From Hemileia vastatrix (lineage: Eukaryota > Basidiomycota > Pucciniomycetes > Pucciniales > Zaghouaniaceae): DNA of 64,000 nt. The stretch is from assembly GCA_030280995.1 (NCBI GenBank), contig JASXTE010000016.1, positions 9,011,501 through 9,075,500 on the forward strand, read 5' to 3'. Below the pieces are notes generated by a model that worked only from the letters and a program-made list of their open reading frames with translations, did not search any database and was not told the origin of the DNA. Made by a program: the position numbers and the translations under genes. Within the stretch, counting starts at the first letter, position 1. Each line of letters starts with the position of its first letter. Shown piece by piece: positions 1 through 10,939 of the stretch.

Positions 1-1204
1 TAAAGGGAGGAGGTTTTTGGGTTGTATTTCTTCATTCTTTATCATTACAATTCAACCAATATAACCAAACCAATTACAATACATATCAATTAGTACTTTT
101 ATAAGACTTTTGAATAGTATCTGAATTTATATAATCTATTTTTCTACCAACTATAAAGATTGTAAGCCATATATAAGAATAGTGAGAATTATATTACTGA
201 GACCTTTATATTTGATTATATTTTACAACTTAGTGGATTAAAACTACAGTATTCATATAGGACCATTAAAATCTTCTAGACAACTGACTATTTAAGCTAG
301 TTCACGTAATTGTACTTGATCTTAGCCTGACAAATATGCAGTATATTATGTATATTTAGGTCTATAAGTGGGTTTTTAGCCTCTTAATAGCCTATAAACT
401 TTATTTTTCTGCTCATTTTAGGTCATATGTACATATTCAGTGGATTCACAACGCCTACAGGAGCATTTACATCTATTTCAGGCGCATTTACTCAGTTTGG
501 ACAACTTAATCTGCTTCCTTGGATGGATATTCACGGATTTATGGGTTGGGAGGTCATTTCTGGGTTAATGTGGATTCTTGGGGATGTTATTGGGGGCTTG
601 GACATTTCATTTTTTTCCTTTATATGCTTTGGGTTTCATTAAATCTCTTTTGGATTACTTATTTTACCTGTTTCTTTATGGTATCCGCTTTTATCTGGAT
701 TTTCTATTTATGGTATGGGTCTGTGTTATCATTAATTGTGATGGAGGGTCCTTACTGGAGGTCTGGGTGTTGAATCTTCTTGAAGTGGAAGCCATGGGGA
801 GATGATGGGCCCTCATAGTGCTGTAATTTCTATGTATAGCAGTGACAACATCTGGATTGAAGGTCTTTGCACTCCAGTGAATTTTGGTATAAGTAAGGAG
901 GGATTTGACGGGTTATTTATCATCACTTACTTACTACAATTCAATTTAACATTTAAAGACAATTATTATCATTTAGAAATATATTATAAAGCCTTTATAA
1001 ATTGATATTATCATTATATAAGCTATAACTATATTCTATTTATCTATTTTCCACCACTAGCACTTATTTAAAACCAAGTATTGTGAGTTTTATTTGAGTA
1101 TAACTATTTTATTAGTCTTCCCCTGAGGTTTAATTTCTAAATAATTTATCAATAAGTAGTAGTACCATTAATAAATACTATTAAATAATACTTATATACT
1201 AGAT
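1..1204. other. Unrecognised AT-rich leader region
   Basis: No gene recognised. Positions 427-805 hold a slightly less AT-rich patch with short overlapping + frames of 71-84 codons in different phases. They are rich in Trp, Phe and Gly and match no family I know. The segment contains a short direct repeat of the type (c)aggNgcatttac around 459-490. It may be decayed transposon DNA left of the 5'-truncated gypsy copy that begins near 1205. Confidence 0.3.
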
Positions 1205-3560
1205 ACACTGGCAATTAAGGACTTCTCTTCCTTGGCAGTTCCATTGAGACAGTTAACTAGAAAGGATGAAGATTGGGAGTGGGATGAAGAGTGTGAAGAG
1301 GTTTTTGTGAAGTTTAAGAAGGTAGTTGCAGAAGATATTCTCTTGTATATGTTGGATTATGGTAAGGGATCAGGTGGGATTTATTTTTCTGTTTATTCAA
1401 GCTAAATTTCTTCTGGGGAGGTCTTGTCTCAGATGGATATAGCTGGTTATATTAGACCAGTCATGTATGAATCTGATGTTTTTACTGAGGTGGAATCAAG
1501 ATAGTCTCAACCTAAATTGGAATTATGTGGTGTGATGATATTTCAAAGAAGTTTGAAAATTTTTTATGTGGTCAACTCTTCAAACTTTTAGTGGATGCAA
1601 AACCTTTAAATCAGATGACCAATTCCCCAAGTTTACAAAATGTGCCCATGACCAGATGGATAGCTTTTATTCAAATTTTTTTTTGATTTAGTTCATAGGC
1701 CCGCAAAACTTTAACTATGCCAGATGGATTGTCAAGAAGACTGCCAACCGAAGAGGATTCTGACTCAGAAGAATTCAATAAAGATATAACTGTAATCAAA
1801 GCCGGAATAAAAGTTGCTGAATTCTTAACTTACCTACCCCATGAGGTTAAACTGGGTGGTTGTATAAATTTAAATAATAATTTGTTTCAGGAAGAAGGTG
1901 TACATAAATTGGGTAAAAAAGTGGTCTGAGATGAAGTGGTGTATTATGATTAAGATAGTGTAGTTTTGTGGGATGGTAGTAAATTAGAGAATAGGGTATA
2001 TGTGGGAGGATTAGATAATTTGGTTAAAGAGAGGTTGGGTGCATATTAGAATTTGGTTACAGGTAGAATGGAAGATGAAGAGGTTGATGCTGAAAGAGTT
2101 TTTTATGAGGTGAAAGAAAATTTGGATAAAGAGAGGTTGGAAGGTTCAGTAGAAGAAGATTCAAAATCTTATGTGATCAGTAGGAAAATTTATGGTAGGA
2201 AGTTATTGGCTCATTCATTTTCACGTTATTTTGGTGATAAGGAAGTGCCCATAGATTAGTTATTGTAGGAATTAAAGATGAAGTCTGGGGAAAGACAGGA
2301 TTTTATATGATGGTTAAACATTTGTTAAATCTGGAAAGGCCAGAAAATTGTGATGATGATGATAGGCCTTCTATCAAAAGGAAGTCACCAGGATTTTTTT
2401 GTCTAGTAGGAGGTTGATGAAAGGGAGGTCTATAGATCCTCAGGATGTTATAACTCAGAGAAAAGGTCAAGAGTTGGTTAAGAAATCACTACGTGAAGAT
2501 ATTGGGCATAGAGGGGTTGGAGAAAGTTATAGACAAATTTCTGATAAATTTTTGTGGCCTGGAATGAAGATGGGATTTAAAAAGTAGGTTCAATCATGTT
2601 AAGAATGTCAAAGAATAAGTTATTTAAAGCCAAAGAACCTGGAAATGAACCTGTCAAAAACACTCTTTTTGGTAGGATTAGTTTGGACTCTGTTCATATT
2701 AAAAAGGGAAGTTATAAATATGCAATTGTAGCCAGAGATTATTATCTGGACATTTAGAGAAAATTCCTCTTATTAATTTGAATGCCAAAAATGTGGCAGA
2801 TTTTTGATGAAAGATTGGGTATATAGGTATGGAGTGATGAAGTTTTTAGCTGTTGATGGAGGGCTTGAATTTTGGTCAGCGTTTGGGGAATCAATGGAAA
2901 AATTTGGATCAAATGTTATGGTAGAAACTCCTTATTATCCCGAAGCTTAAGTAATGGTAGAAAGACAGCATCAATTTTTTAAGGATGATTTACTTAAAAT
3001 GTGTGCGACAAGTTCTGAAAAGTGAAGGCACTATTTAACATTAGTTTTATTTTCTGAATGAATTACTGCAAAAAGTATGACTTGATATTCACCTTAAAAG
3101 CTAATTTTTTATCAAAAAGCAGTTTTACCATCTTATTTAGAGTCTGAAACATATCTTGCAGTAGATTGGGGTACCATCAAAACTAATGAAGATTTATTAT
3201 GTGCAAGAATGATACATCTAGAAAAGAAAGAAGAAACTTTAGAAAAGGCATATTCTAGGATGGTCAAGAGCCAAAGTAAGTCAGTCAGATATTGGGATAA
3301 GAAGTTGCCTCATAGAATTAATAAACCTTTAAAGACTGGATATATGGTTTTTGGTGTATAATAGAAGTTTGAAAAGTCAGTGAGGAATGATGTTTTCAGA
3401 CAGGTAGAATGGACCATATAAAGTCAGAGAATAGGTTTCTGGTGACTCATATGTTTTAGAGGAGCTGGATGGTGTAGCGATAAAAAAGAGGGTAGCTGCA
3501 GATAAAGTCAAGTTGTTCTATCCTAGAGGCACCAGGAGTGCAAGTCTAACTTTGAAATGA
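1205..3560 (+). pseudogene. pol: Decayed Ty3/gypsy pol fragment (RT end, RNase H, integrase), RG2-related
   Basis: The + strand reads, with many stops and frameshifts, as the C-terminal half of a Ty3/gypsy polyprotein. It starts abruptly at the end of reverse transcriptase (Leu-Thr-Arg-Lys-Asp followed by an acidic Trp-Glu-Trp stretch, about 1245-1310). RNase H follows, then the linker motif LSRRLPTEEDSDSEE (1723-1770), the integrase zinc-binding region (DIGHRGVGESYRQISDKF, about 2497-2550), the integrase core (AVDGGLEF near 2850; TPYYPEA near 2927) and the C-terminal tail to about 3540. Every block matches RG2 on the minus strand at 21.8-28.6 kb in the same order, so this is an older relative. 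gag, protease and most of RT are missing to the left, so the copy is 5'-truncated. It cannot code for a working protein. Confidence 0.85.
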
Positions 3561-4290
3561 GGATAAAGTACCAACTATCATTATGAAGAATTCCTCACAA
3601 ATTAGGATAAACTATTTGCCATCATTATGAAGAAAGCAAGTTTTTAAATTTAATGTCAAAGCTTTAAGGTGAATATTTGTGTTGGAGTGTAATTATTTTG
3701 GTAATATTGATCACAGTTGAACCTTCTAAATTAAATATCGGTAAGTTTGGAGGTAATTGATGGGCTGGCTTCTCTATAAAAAATTATCTCACAATGTTAG
3801 TTACCATAGTTTCTGTGTTTCTAGTTGATACATGGTTTTGTTTTTTTTCATATAGGTAGTCCTCTAGGACTATAAACTGTGTCATTACAATGTCAACTTA
3901 ATATGCTCATTTAAATACAGGATTTAAGATTAATAATTAAGGTTATTTTATTTTGTTATTTCTTTTAATTAATAATATTTTTGATGTTTGAATTTTTATG
4001 TTATGAAATTATGTTCTTTCAATTTAAAATTTTATTATAGTTAAATTTTTCAGGGATAATGCTCACTTGTGGCTTCCAATCAATTTTAAAAGTTGGAGGG
4101 AGCCCACCCAGTGATCAATTCTCTATTCTGTTTCTTTCTGTTTTTCACATTCTTCAAAATTTATTTATGTTTAATTTTCAATTTTCTTTCTTTTTTATCC
4201 CACATCAAGGTGCATTTGGATGTGGGTATGATGTCAAGGGTACAGCTCATCAAATATCTGGGGGACATTTTTTAAGTTTTTAAATTATAT
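3561..4290 (+). repeat. 3' non-coding part of the RG2-related copy
   Basis: This follows the integrase end and has no open frame of substance. Short blocks match RG2 DNA lying between its pol and its accessory genes, in the opposite orientation. The segment near 3735-3765 (taattgatgggctggcttct) corresponds to 21350-21375 and 21610-21630. The block 4085-4115 (ttggagggagcccaccca) corresponds to about 21135-21155. The block 4200-4265 (caaggtgcatttggatgtgg) corresponds to 20720-20745. The collinearity shows that this copy continues past pol. Confidence 0.6.
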
Positions 4291-4640
4291 GTTGTTTTTT
4301 TAATTTAAAATTTTAATTTTAAATTTTTAGATTTTACTTTCATTAATAAAAAAATTTATTTCAAACTATTTTTTCATTTTAAAAATATTATTTTCATGTA
4401 TTTATTTATATATATTAAATAAAAATAAATAATAAATAATTATAATAAATATTAAAAATAAATTAAAACAAAAAAATTAAAAATCAAAAATTAAAAATTA
4501 AAAATAAAATAAATAATAATAATAGTAAAAACATATTTAGATTTCTTTATTTATGTTTAAATTTTTTATCTATAATTTCTAAAAACTACCTGAGTCAGAA
4601 AATTAGCAAGTAAAAAGAAGAAGCAGTTAAGGAAGCCAAT
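4291..4640. repeat. A/T homopolymer-rich low-complexity DNA
   Basis: This stretch is almost entirely A and T (runs such as aaattaaaaatcaaaaatt) with no coding potential. It lies between the 3' non-coding segment and the minus-strand accessory-gene remnant. It is analogous in position to the AT-rich 20364-20680 segment of RG2. Confidence 0.7.
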
Positions 4641-4699
4641 ATTTTGAAGAAGAAGCTATATTTGAAAGATTTGGAGATCCAAGCTTTGGAGATTTTTTG

Positions 4700-5600
4700 G
4701 ACGATTCTATTTGGTGATACTGATGGTGCTGGAGCCATTTATCTATCTTAAACTAGTCCCTTAAATTTTCTCTCTCATATAGGCCTCTTCTCTGTCTTTA
4801 GGAGTGTAGCTTCTATTATGTGTTACAAAGTTTTTAAAGGCTGTGAAAAGCTTACTGCTGATTTCATGGTGGGGAGAATATATAAAAGTAGGATCTAGAC
4901 CAGGAAAATGATAATCTGAGAATGGATAAGAAGAACCAGATGAGTCTGAAAAATGGCATTAATATACATCAATAATGAAGCAAAATTAGAAAATTATTAA
5001 AGCTAACCTACCAGAATCCACACTTTCAAGACAGAAATTGAAGTTCTGACTGGGTAAATGTTTTATCTTGAGAAGGCAGGAGAAGGGATTGTCAGTTTTC
5101 GGCACTTGGTATTTGTTGGTGTTGGAATTTTTAATTGATGGAGTGGAAATTTTTTTGGGAGGTGGAGAGTAAGTGCTGGAAGCTTTGGGTTCTTTGAATG
5201 GATTAGAAGAGGTGTGAGAAAGGTTAAGGCTTTTTGATCTATGTTTTTTATTAGTAGGTCTTCTGAAGGTAATAGGAGAAGGAATGGAAAGGGATGTAGA
5301 AATTTATAGGACTGGTATAGTTGAATGAGGATTGATCACAGCTTTAGGAGAAGTTAAGTTCCTGGTAGGAGCAGTAGCAAGCCTAGATTGAAGAGATAGA
5401 AAAGCTGGAGTAGTAGTTGGTTGGATAGGTTCCATGGAGTTGGAATCAAAGAGAATGTTGAGATAGTCTGAAGGGCTTAATGAAGGAGAATTTTAGGCAG
5501 GAAAAGAAGGAGAAGGAGAAGGTTGAGTAGAAGATTTGTGGAAGGAGGAAAAGCTAATGGAAGGCATAGAGATGGAGACATATTTAAGGCCAGATCATTT
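4700..5600 (-). pseudogene. Accessory antisense gene Z2' (remnant), Ser/Pro-rich, of the RG2-related copy
   Basis: Read on the minus strand, 5580 down to about 5030 gives a Ser/Pro/Thr-rich, Lys-containing sequence that starts MPSISFSSFHKSS and is interrupted by stops. A helical piece, KLFTAFKNFVTHN...KDREEAYMREK, lies near 4815-4900. This composition and order match the second accessory gene of RG2 (Z2, 18801-20363): Ser/Pro linker, then a segment of the form (L/F)xxF...(E)xxxR. Its position between pol and Z1', running against pol, also matches. I do not find the zinc-cluster part, which should lie at the right end; the MITE at 5639-5900 sits about there. It is called by collinearity and composition, so the limits are approximate. 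Confidence 0.5.
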
Positions 5601-5638
5601 CCTTCTTTTTCAAAGAAAATGGAGAAAACTCTATTATA

Positions 5639-5900
5639 CACCACACAATATGGGGGGGCAGACTTGCTAGCGAGTCCGCCACCTTGGACCTAAACTCACC
5701 ACAGATTGAACACACATTGAGCTATTAATAACGGAACCATACAATCAGGAATGAACTCCACTCAGCAGAACAGTTTTAGGTGTGTGTTCAAGTAGAGTTC
5801 AGTTTGTTTTCAGTATGAGTTCAGTCTGAGTTCCATCTGAGTTCCATCTCAGTTCAGGTTGAGGACTTTCTAGAAAGTCCACCCCCTATATTGCATAGTG
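5639..5900. mobile_element. 262-bp CACTA-like MITE with 3-bp TSD (ATA)
   Basis: Terminal inverted repeats are visible. The left end reads CACCACACAATATGGGGGGG. The right end, on the opposite strand, reads CACTATGCAATATAGGGGGT. Each is followed by an imperfect palindrome centred on CTAG (gacttgctagcgagtc at left; ggactttctagaaagtcc at right). The flanks carry the same trinucleotide ATA (5636-5638 and 5901-5903). CAC(T/C)A ends plus a 3-bp duplication fit the CACTA/EnSpm superfamily. The interior is made of repeats of a gttcagtctgagttcc-like unit, as in CACTA subterminal regions. It has no coding capacity, so it would be non-autonomous. The same termini bound the 4.6-kb element at 22009-26631. 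Confidence 0.82.
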
Positions 5901-7044
5901 ATAGGTGTGTCTTTTCAAGTTTAATGTAAAAACACAATCTCTATAGGTGAATGAACAGTAGTTGAAAGCTTGATATGGGGAAGCAACAAAGTTGGCTGGA
6001 GACATTTTGAAAAAGTTTAAAATTAGGATATGAAAGAAAAATGGATGAAAAGTTGGAACCAGGAAAAAAGGACTGGTGGAAGATTTTGGGCTCAAGATTG
6101 TAGTAGGGATGTTGGTGATTGATTACATTATTGGTCTTACATAAAATTAAAAAGTAATTTATCAATCTTTGGTAAAACAAGACAATAAACTGGCTATTAA
6201 ATCATTATCTGTACATTTTAATTAAGGATTTACAAAAGGCTGGTCCACCAAGACCATTAACTGGCAATAAATTAAATGTTTGGTTCTCTAAGACTTCATA
6301 TTGGAAATTTTAATCTGTTTTGATCTTCAATTAAATTTTTTTAATTTATCACTGGTTCATCAGTTCTCAAACTGGATAACCACTCATTAGGAGAGCTCAA
6401 TAGCTGAGGGAAGGTTTTATGCTAAACTTTTTAAAATTAATATGTATTAAAAAGGGTGGATAAAGTCTATTAAGCATAAAGATAAGTAGGAGATTCAAAG
6501 TGTTATTGGAAAATATTGTTAAGATGGATACGGTTCTCCCTGCACTACAGAGAGTGCAGAGGTTTTGAAAAATAGGGTGCAGAGATTTGATGCACTCAAA
6601 GGCTGGAAATAAAGGTGCTAAGAAAGTCTGAATAAAGATGAAAAATTCTGAAAGTTTTAAAGTGGTTTAAAGGGTTGGATATTTATTTGAATTTTGTGAT
6701 GCTGAATCTTTTGAAAGAGGAATAGGTAAATGGAATTTTAGTGTGCTTCATTTTAGGCTATATTTGAAGAAGCTTTGAGGACCTTATGTTGGGAATTGAA
6801 TAAAAGTTATCATCTCTGTTGGTGTAGAGCCTACTGTCTCATGCTGTTCCAGAAAGAAATTTGTCAAAGGGAGTATTAAGGGATTCAAACATTACTCTTA
6901 GTAGTGGAACCATCACAAGAAAAATATGTTTTATCTGACTTTAGATCAAGAAAATTCAGATATAATACAAGATAAACCAGACAACATGTTTTAAAAGCTC
7001 TAAGGAAACAAATTTTAAAAGAAGAGATGAATAATCAAAACAAA
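5901..7044. other. Spacer between accessory-gene remnants
   Basis: No recognisable gene. It is equivalent in position to 17276-18800 of RG2 (between Z1 and Z2), but I see no clear minisatellite here. Short minus-strand frames at 5886-6180 are not convincing. Confidence 0.35.
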
Positions 7045-7647
7045 TAATCTTTTTGAAAACTTTCTACATCAGCATCAAAACTTTGCATTAACAATCTTCT
7101 CTTCATGATATCTTCATTATTATTGGCTGGAGTTTCTTGAAAATGAGTTAAAAATCCTCTTTTCATATCATCACAAATATCTAAAAAGATATATCTATGA
7201 AATTTTGGATAAATATTAATATAATCAAATTTTACCTGACTAACATCATTAGTAATGGTGATTTCAATAGCTTAAAGTAAGAGGGGTAGAAGAATCATTA
7301 TAGAGGTCAAATGGATATGAAATTATGGACAAAATTTAAGAGCATGGAAAATGAGTTTCAGAAAAACTGAAAGGAGGAACTTGAATAATGTGATTGGGAT
7401 CTTGAGAAGGGTTAGGTAGCTCAGGATAAGGCTTATGTTTTTTAGATGATGAAGCTGTTTTGGCCTTGAAGTTTCTGAAGAAAACTGGAATTATGTATAA
7501 TCTCTTTTTGGGTATAGTTGGATCAGGTAAAGCTTCTGGGCCTGTGTAGACATTAGTTCTGGAAGGAATTACAGGACAGATACATTTAAAAAAAATTTTT
7601 GTGCAGAGATTACAAGAATTTCTTCTAAGGAAGCCAGGATTTGACAT
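7045..7647 (-). pseudogene. Accessory antisense gene Z1' (half zinc cluster) of the RG2-related copy
   Basis: A 103-codon minus-strand frame starts at ATG 7647 and ends at 7336. Near its N-terminus is C-x2-C-x6-C (SCNLCTKIFFKC), the first half of a fungal Zn(II)2Cys6 cluster. The second half (C-x2-C-x6-C) is missing: the sequence goes directly to a Pro-rich segment with PDPTIPKKRLYIIP, which aligns with PDPPFT...RASILIP in Z1 of RG2. Further left in other phases, about 7275-7045, the strand reads FDYINIYPKFHRYIF and then LTHFQETPANNNEDIMKRR. That last piece resembles LNYFQSTPARNPQELEKRK at the end of Z1. It is therefore a decayed orthologue with a deletion in the DNA-binding domain and frameshifts downstream. 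It lies convergent to pol and nearest the lost 3' LTR. Confidence 0.7.
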
Positions 7648-7826
7648 TAAGCAAGTAACTTGGTATCAGTCACATAATTTGCAGTTTAAAGCTAAATCTT
7701 TTGAAGACGTGAGGATGGTGATGATAAGTTTTAAATTTGATCTAAAAGAAACTATGGTGGTGAGGATGAAATTTGAAGATGATGGTTTAAGTTGATTAAG
7801 AGGAGATGGATATGTGATTGATCAAT
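7648..7826. other. Unassigned flank left of solo LTR
   Basis: Short + frame at 7601-7795 with no recognised domain. A purine-rich stretch (ttaagaggagatgga, about 7795-7810) could be an old polypurine tract, but it does not abut the LTR. Confidence 0.3.
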
Positions 7827-9001
7827 CGTCAGACAGGCTATCTCAGGAGTCCAGTAATTTATATAATAAGTTACTGTAAAGGAATAACCTTATGTAAATA
7901 CAAAAATTTTTTAAAATAAAATTATAAATGTTTTGTGAATAAAATAAATTATTATACTTAATTTTATTATTAAATAAATTGTATTACATAAATAAATATA
8001 ATATTCTATAATACCATGGTGTGATCTATATGTATGAATAAATTATTTAAAATTATATTATCAGTGTAAATTTAACCTACACAGTAATTGCAATTTTTTA
8101 AATAATAACATTTATATAAAACTAAATACAACCTAATATATAATAATATCCATCAATATTTGGCACTTCTGTGACCCCCAATTTTTATATTAATATCAAT
8201 ATATTAATTTAATATGTTTAAATTCAAATTCTCATGTTAAAAGGTTCCTGTATTGACTTAATTAGCTGTTCAATTGATTTAATAGTTCACTTACTTGAAA
8301 TAGTTAAATTAATATTATTTTTACTTAGTTAAACTTATTTAAAACCATAAAAATACTTACTTTGATTTTAATTATACTTTTCTAGTCATTGCTATTCTTC
8401 TTTAGATTTTTTCTCATAGTTCTCATATTTTTTATATTCACGTAGTTAGTTGTTATATTAATTCTATTCTTTTTAGGGATTACTAAAGGGAAAGGATATT
8501 TTTTTATTCACGGATTTATTTTTATGTTTTTTAAATTAGATTCTTCTAAATTAATTATTTCATATAATTTTACCTTTTGTATATACTTTTGGAACGCTCC
8601 AGAATGTCCTCTTGCCTATAAAAGGGCTTTAGAAGTCCATCTGGTAGCTCATCACTTACTGACTATACAATCATTCAACATATTTTAATTATATTACTTT
8701 ATTTACTATTTTTATTAGTACACTACATCTAATTTAAATACTATATAGAATATTATTGGTTGCTTTAAGACTTATAATACTAACATTGAACTGATGCGCT
8801 TTTGAATACTTACTATTAATAATAATATTTGAAATTTAACTTAATCATTATAATTTTTTGTCATCTCTCAATCAAATTCTTGTCCTAATCTCTCAAATCA
8901 TATTTATTTTATTTCATTTTATATTATTACCTTATTACTCACATATCTATCCTTTATTATTCTTATTCATTACTCCAATCTTCTAGACCTTCCGGCTGAT
9001 A
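7827..9001 (+). mobile_element. Solo LTR of the RG4 chromovirus family
   Basis: This 1175-bp segment matches, in the opposite orientation, 53476-54726 and the 3' LTR of RG4 (56967-58160). Shared blocks are the start (cgTCAGACAGGCTATCTCAG), the segment around 8170-8200 (the t-cccaatttttat block), and the TATA block. The end (...ggtctag...GGCTGATA) is shared too. A 5-bp duplication TCAAT (7822-7826, 9002-9006) flanks it, as expected for an LTR that lost its interior by LTR-LTR recombination. The canonical 5' TG appears mutated to CG. It has no coding content. Confidence 0.75.
8617..8624 (+). promoter_or_regulatory. TATA box in RG4-family LTR
   Basis: TATAAAAG in the context gcctataaaagggc, about 790 bp into the LTR. 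The same block is kept on the minus strand at 53867-53874 and 57333-57340 in the other two LTR copies. That conservation supports a real core promoter defining the U3/R boundary. Confidence 0.6.
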
Positions 9002-9006
9002 TCAAT

Positions 9007-10600
9007 TATGCAAATTTAAGAATGGGTACATTCTTCATTGGAGAAAAAATGTGGCCATCTAAAGTTTAGTACTTCACTAAAATATGCTTTAAATATATTT
9101 TGGTCATTAATTATTAGGATTTAAATGGTTATTTAATTTTAGAACAATTTTATTACAAAAAAATGGTTGCTTTTATGGTGAAAATTGGTTTAATAATGCA
9201 TCAAGAGAAAATAATTAATTCACAGTCAAGAAACAGTATTGTGGGTTTGTAAATTCATGTAAATTTTACTCAGGAGGCTTAAAAACCTTTAATAATTTTT
9301 TAATAATTTTTAATATTTTTCATATATTTTTAATTATTTTTGATTTTTAGTTGATTTACTTAACTTTAATAATTTTTAGATTAGTGGATAGGGCTGTGAA
9401 GGCTACAAAAATTGGAAGAAATTTTCTTCAGATTTAGCCCTATCATCTCCAATTTTTACAGATTTTTTGTATAGGATTTAAGGCTTTAATTGAGTCCAGA
9501 AGTCCATATGATCTCCAGAAAAGTCTTGACAAACTCCATACAAGTTCTGGGAATCTCTGGGGGAGCTGCAGAAGGGGAAAAGGAGACATGTGACTAGACT
9601 AATCATTTAAACAAATCCAAATTGCTTGAATTTATCTTACAGAAATTAAACTTTAATAGCCCTTTTACAGCTCAAAAAAGGGGTTTTCACAAAGGATGGT
9701 CACAATATTTCAACTAAGAGGTCTCCAAAGCGCAGAAAAGGTAGACTCTGTGCCCAGTTTTTTAGTGAAATATGGAAATATGTGCTATGGAAAGTAGACA
9801 TTAGAGAAAAGTACATACAAGACTATAAAACAAAAGCACTTTATGTATTTGGGATAATCTCAACTAGCACTAAGTGCATAGTTTAGATTTGAGAAGAAGT
9901 GTCAAGTAATGGTACAGGTTTCACCCTAGGATAGGTGCAATGGCACATAAGGATAATACACAGGTATTAATCACTGTTAGCTTAAAGTTTCACAAAGCAA
10001 GGTCACTAATGGCACTAGAAAATAAGAGGTTTGACAATTGAGCATATATGTAGTGCTCAAGGATAAGAAAGTAAAAGTAAGACACTAAAAAAATGTGGAG
10101 AAATTACTAAGCGCTGAGGTTTCCATAATAGGTGGATACTCTCACAACAAGTACACAACTCATAGTAAGTACAGAAGGTGGTACAGTATTTACTATATAA
10201 ATAAGGATCTCATGAAATGTAGCTTATTGACAGATAAGGCGCTAATGCTATAATTTTACATGAAGCCCTAGGTTCTATCAGTTAGATACAAGTTATACAA
10301 AAGTTGTACCTAGAATACTGTAATAATCAGTTTACTTTTTGATATACTCAGACTAATTCTGAGCTTGTGCAAGGTAGCCAGTAGAGGTAGGAAGCATTGT
10401 GGAAGGGTGCTGATAATATAGGGAATATAAAAATTAACACACTCTTTGATGTAGAAATATACAATATATATATATAACATACAATATACAATAAAAAGAG
10501 TGAGATAAATCCATATAAAAAAGAATAGTATTATAGAAAATTAGCACAGTAGAATAGAAAATTAAAAAAAAATTGTATTTATTTTTTTTGTGCATAATGG
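9007..10600. other. AT-rich region without recognised gene
   Basis: No open frame of note. A short inverted repeat occurs at about 9389-9455 (gatagggct...aattgg against ccaat...agccctatc). The part from about 9590 may be the decayed beginning of the LTR whose end lies at 10939, judging from loose similarity to 15768 onward, but I cannot align it confidently. Confidence 0.35.
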
Positions 10601-10939
10601 GTGTACATAGATAAATAGTAGCACTGTAGAGTTATTTTATTGCTAAAGTAAGGATGGAATTAAAAAGAGGGCTTCAAGAGGGACTGTATAAGGATACTAG
10701 CACTTACTGAGAATAGATCTAGTCAATCAGAAAATTCTTTTATATAAAAATATATCTACTAACTAATCTCTTATTTTTCTATATAAAATGTTTTCCTTCT
10801 CTTGTAACACTTTACACATCACTACACTGTCATAAATATTAGAGTGAGAGAATTGTCTTTTTTTTAATAGAAAGAAGAACTAACCCATCTCATATTCTTT
10901 CTATTTCTTAGAATTATAGAACTTTATTTCTACAACATT
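10600..10939 (+). repeat. Decayed 3' end of an LTR related to 15768-16983
   Basis: The block agagttattttattgct (10630-10647), followed by aaagagggcttcaagaggga and the terminal block aacccatct...ttctaca, matches 16690-16983 and 56655-56964 in the same order. Divergence is high. The LTR end (ttctaca) is at about 10939. The left limit is uncertain and may lie near 9590. Confidence 0.55.

Noticed and set aside
427..805. Overlapping Trp/Phe-rich + frames
   Set aside because: Several phases open at once, no recognised domain, no partner elsewhere in the window. Insufficient to call a gene.
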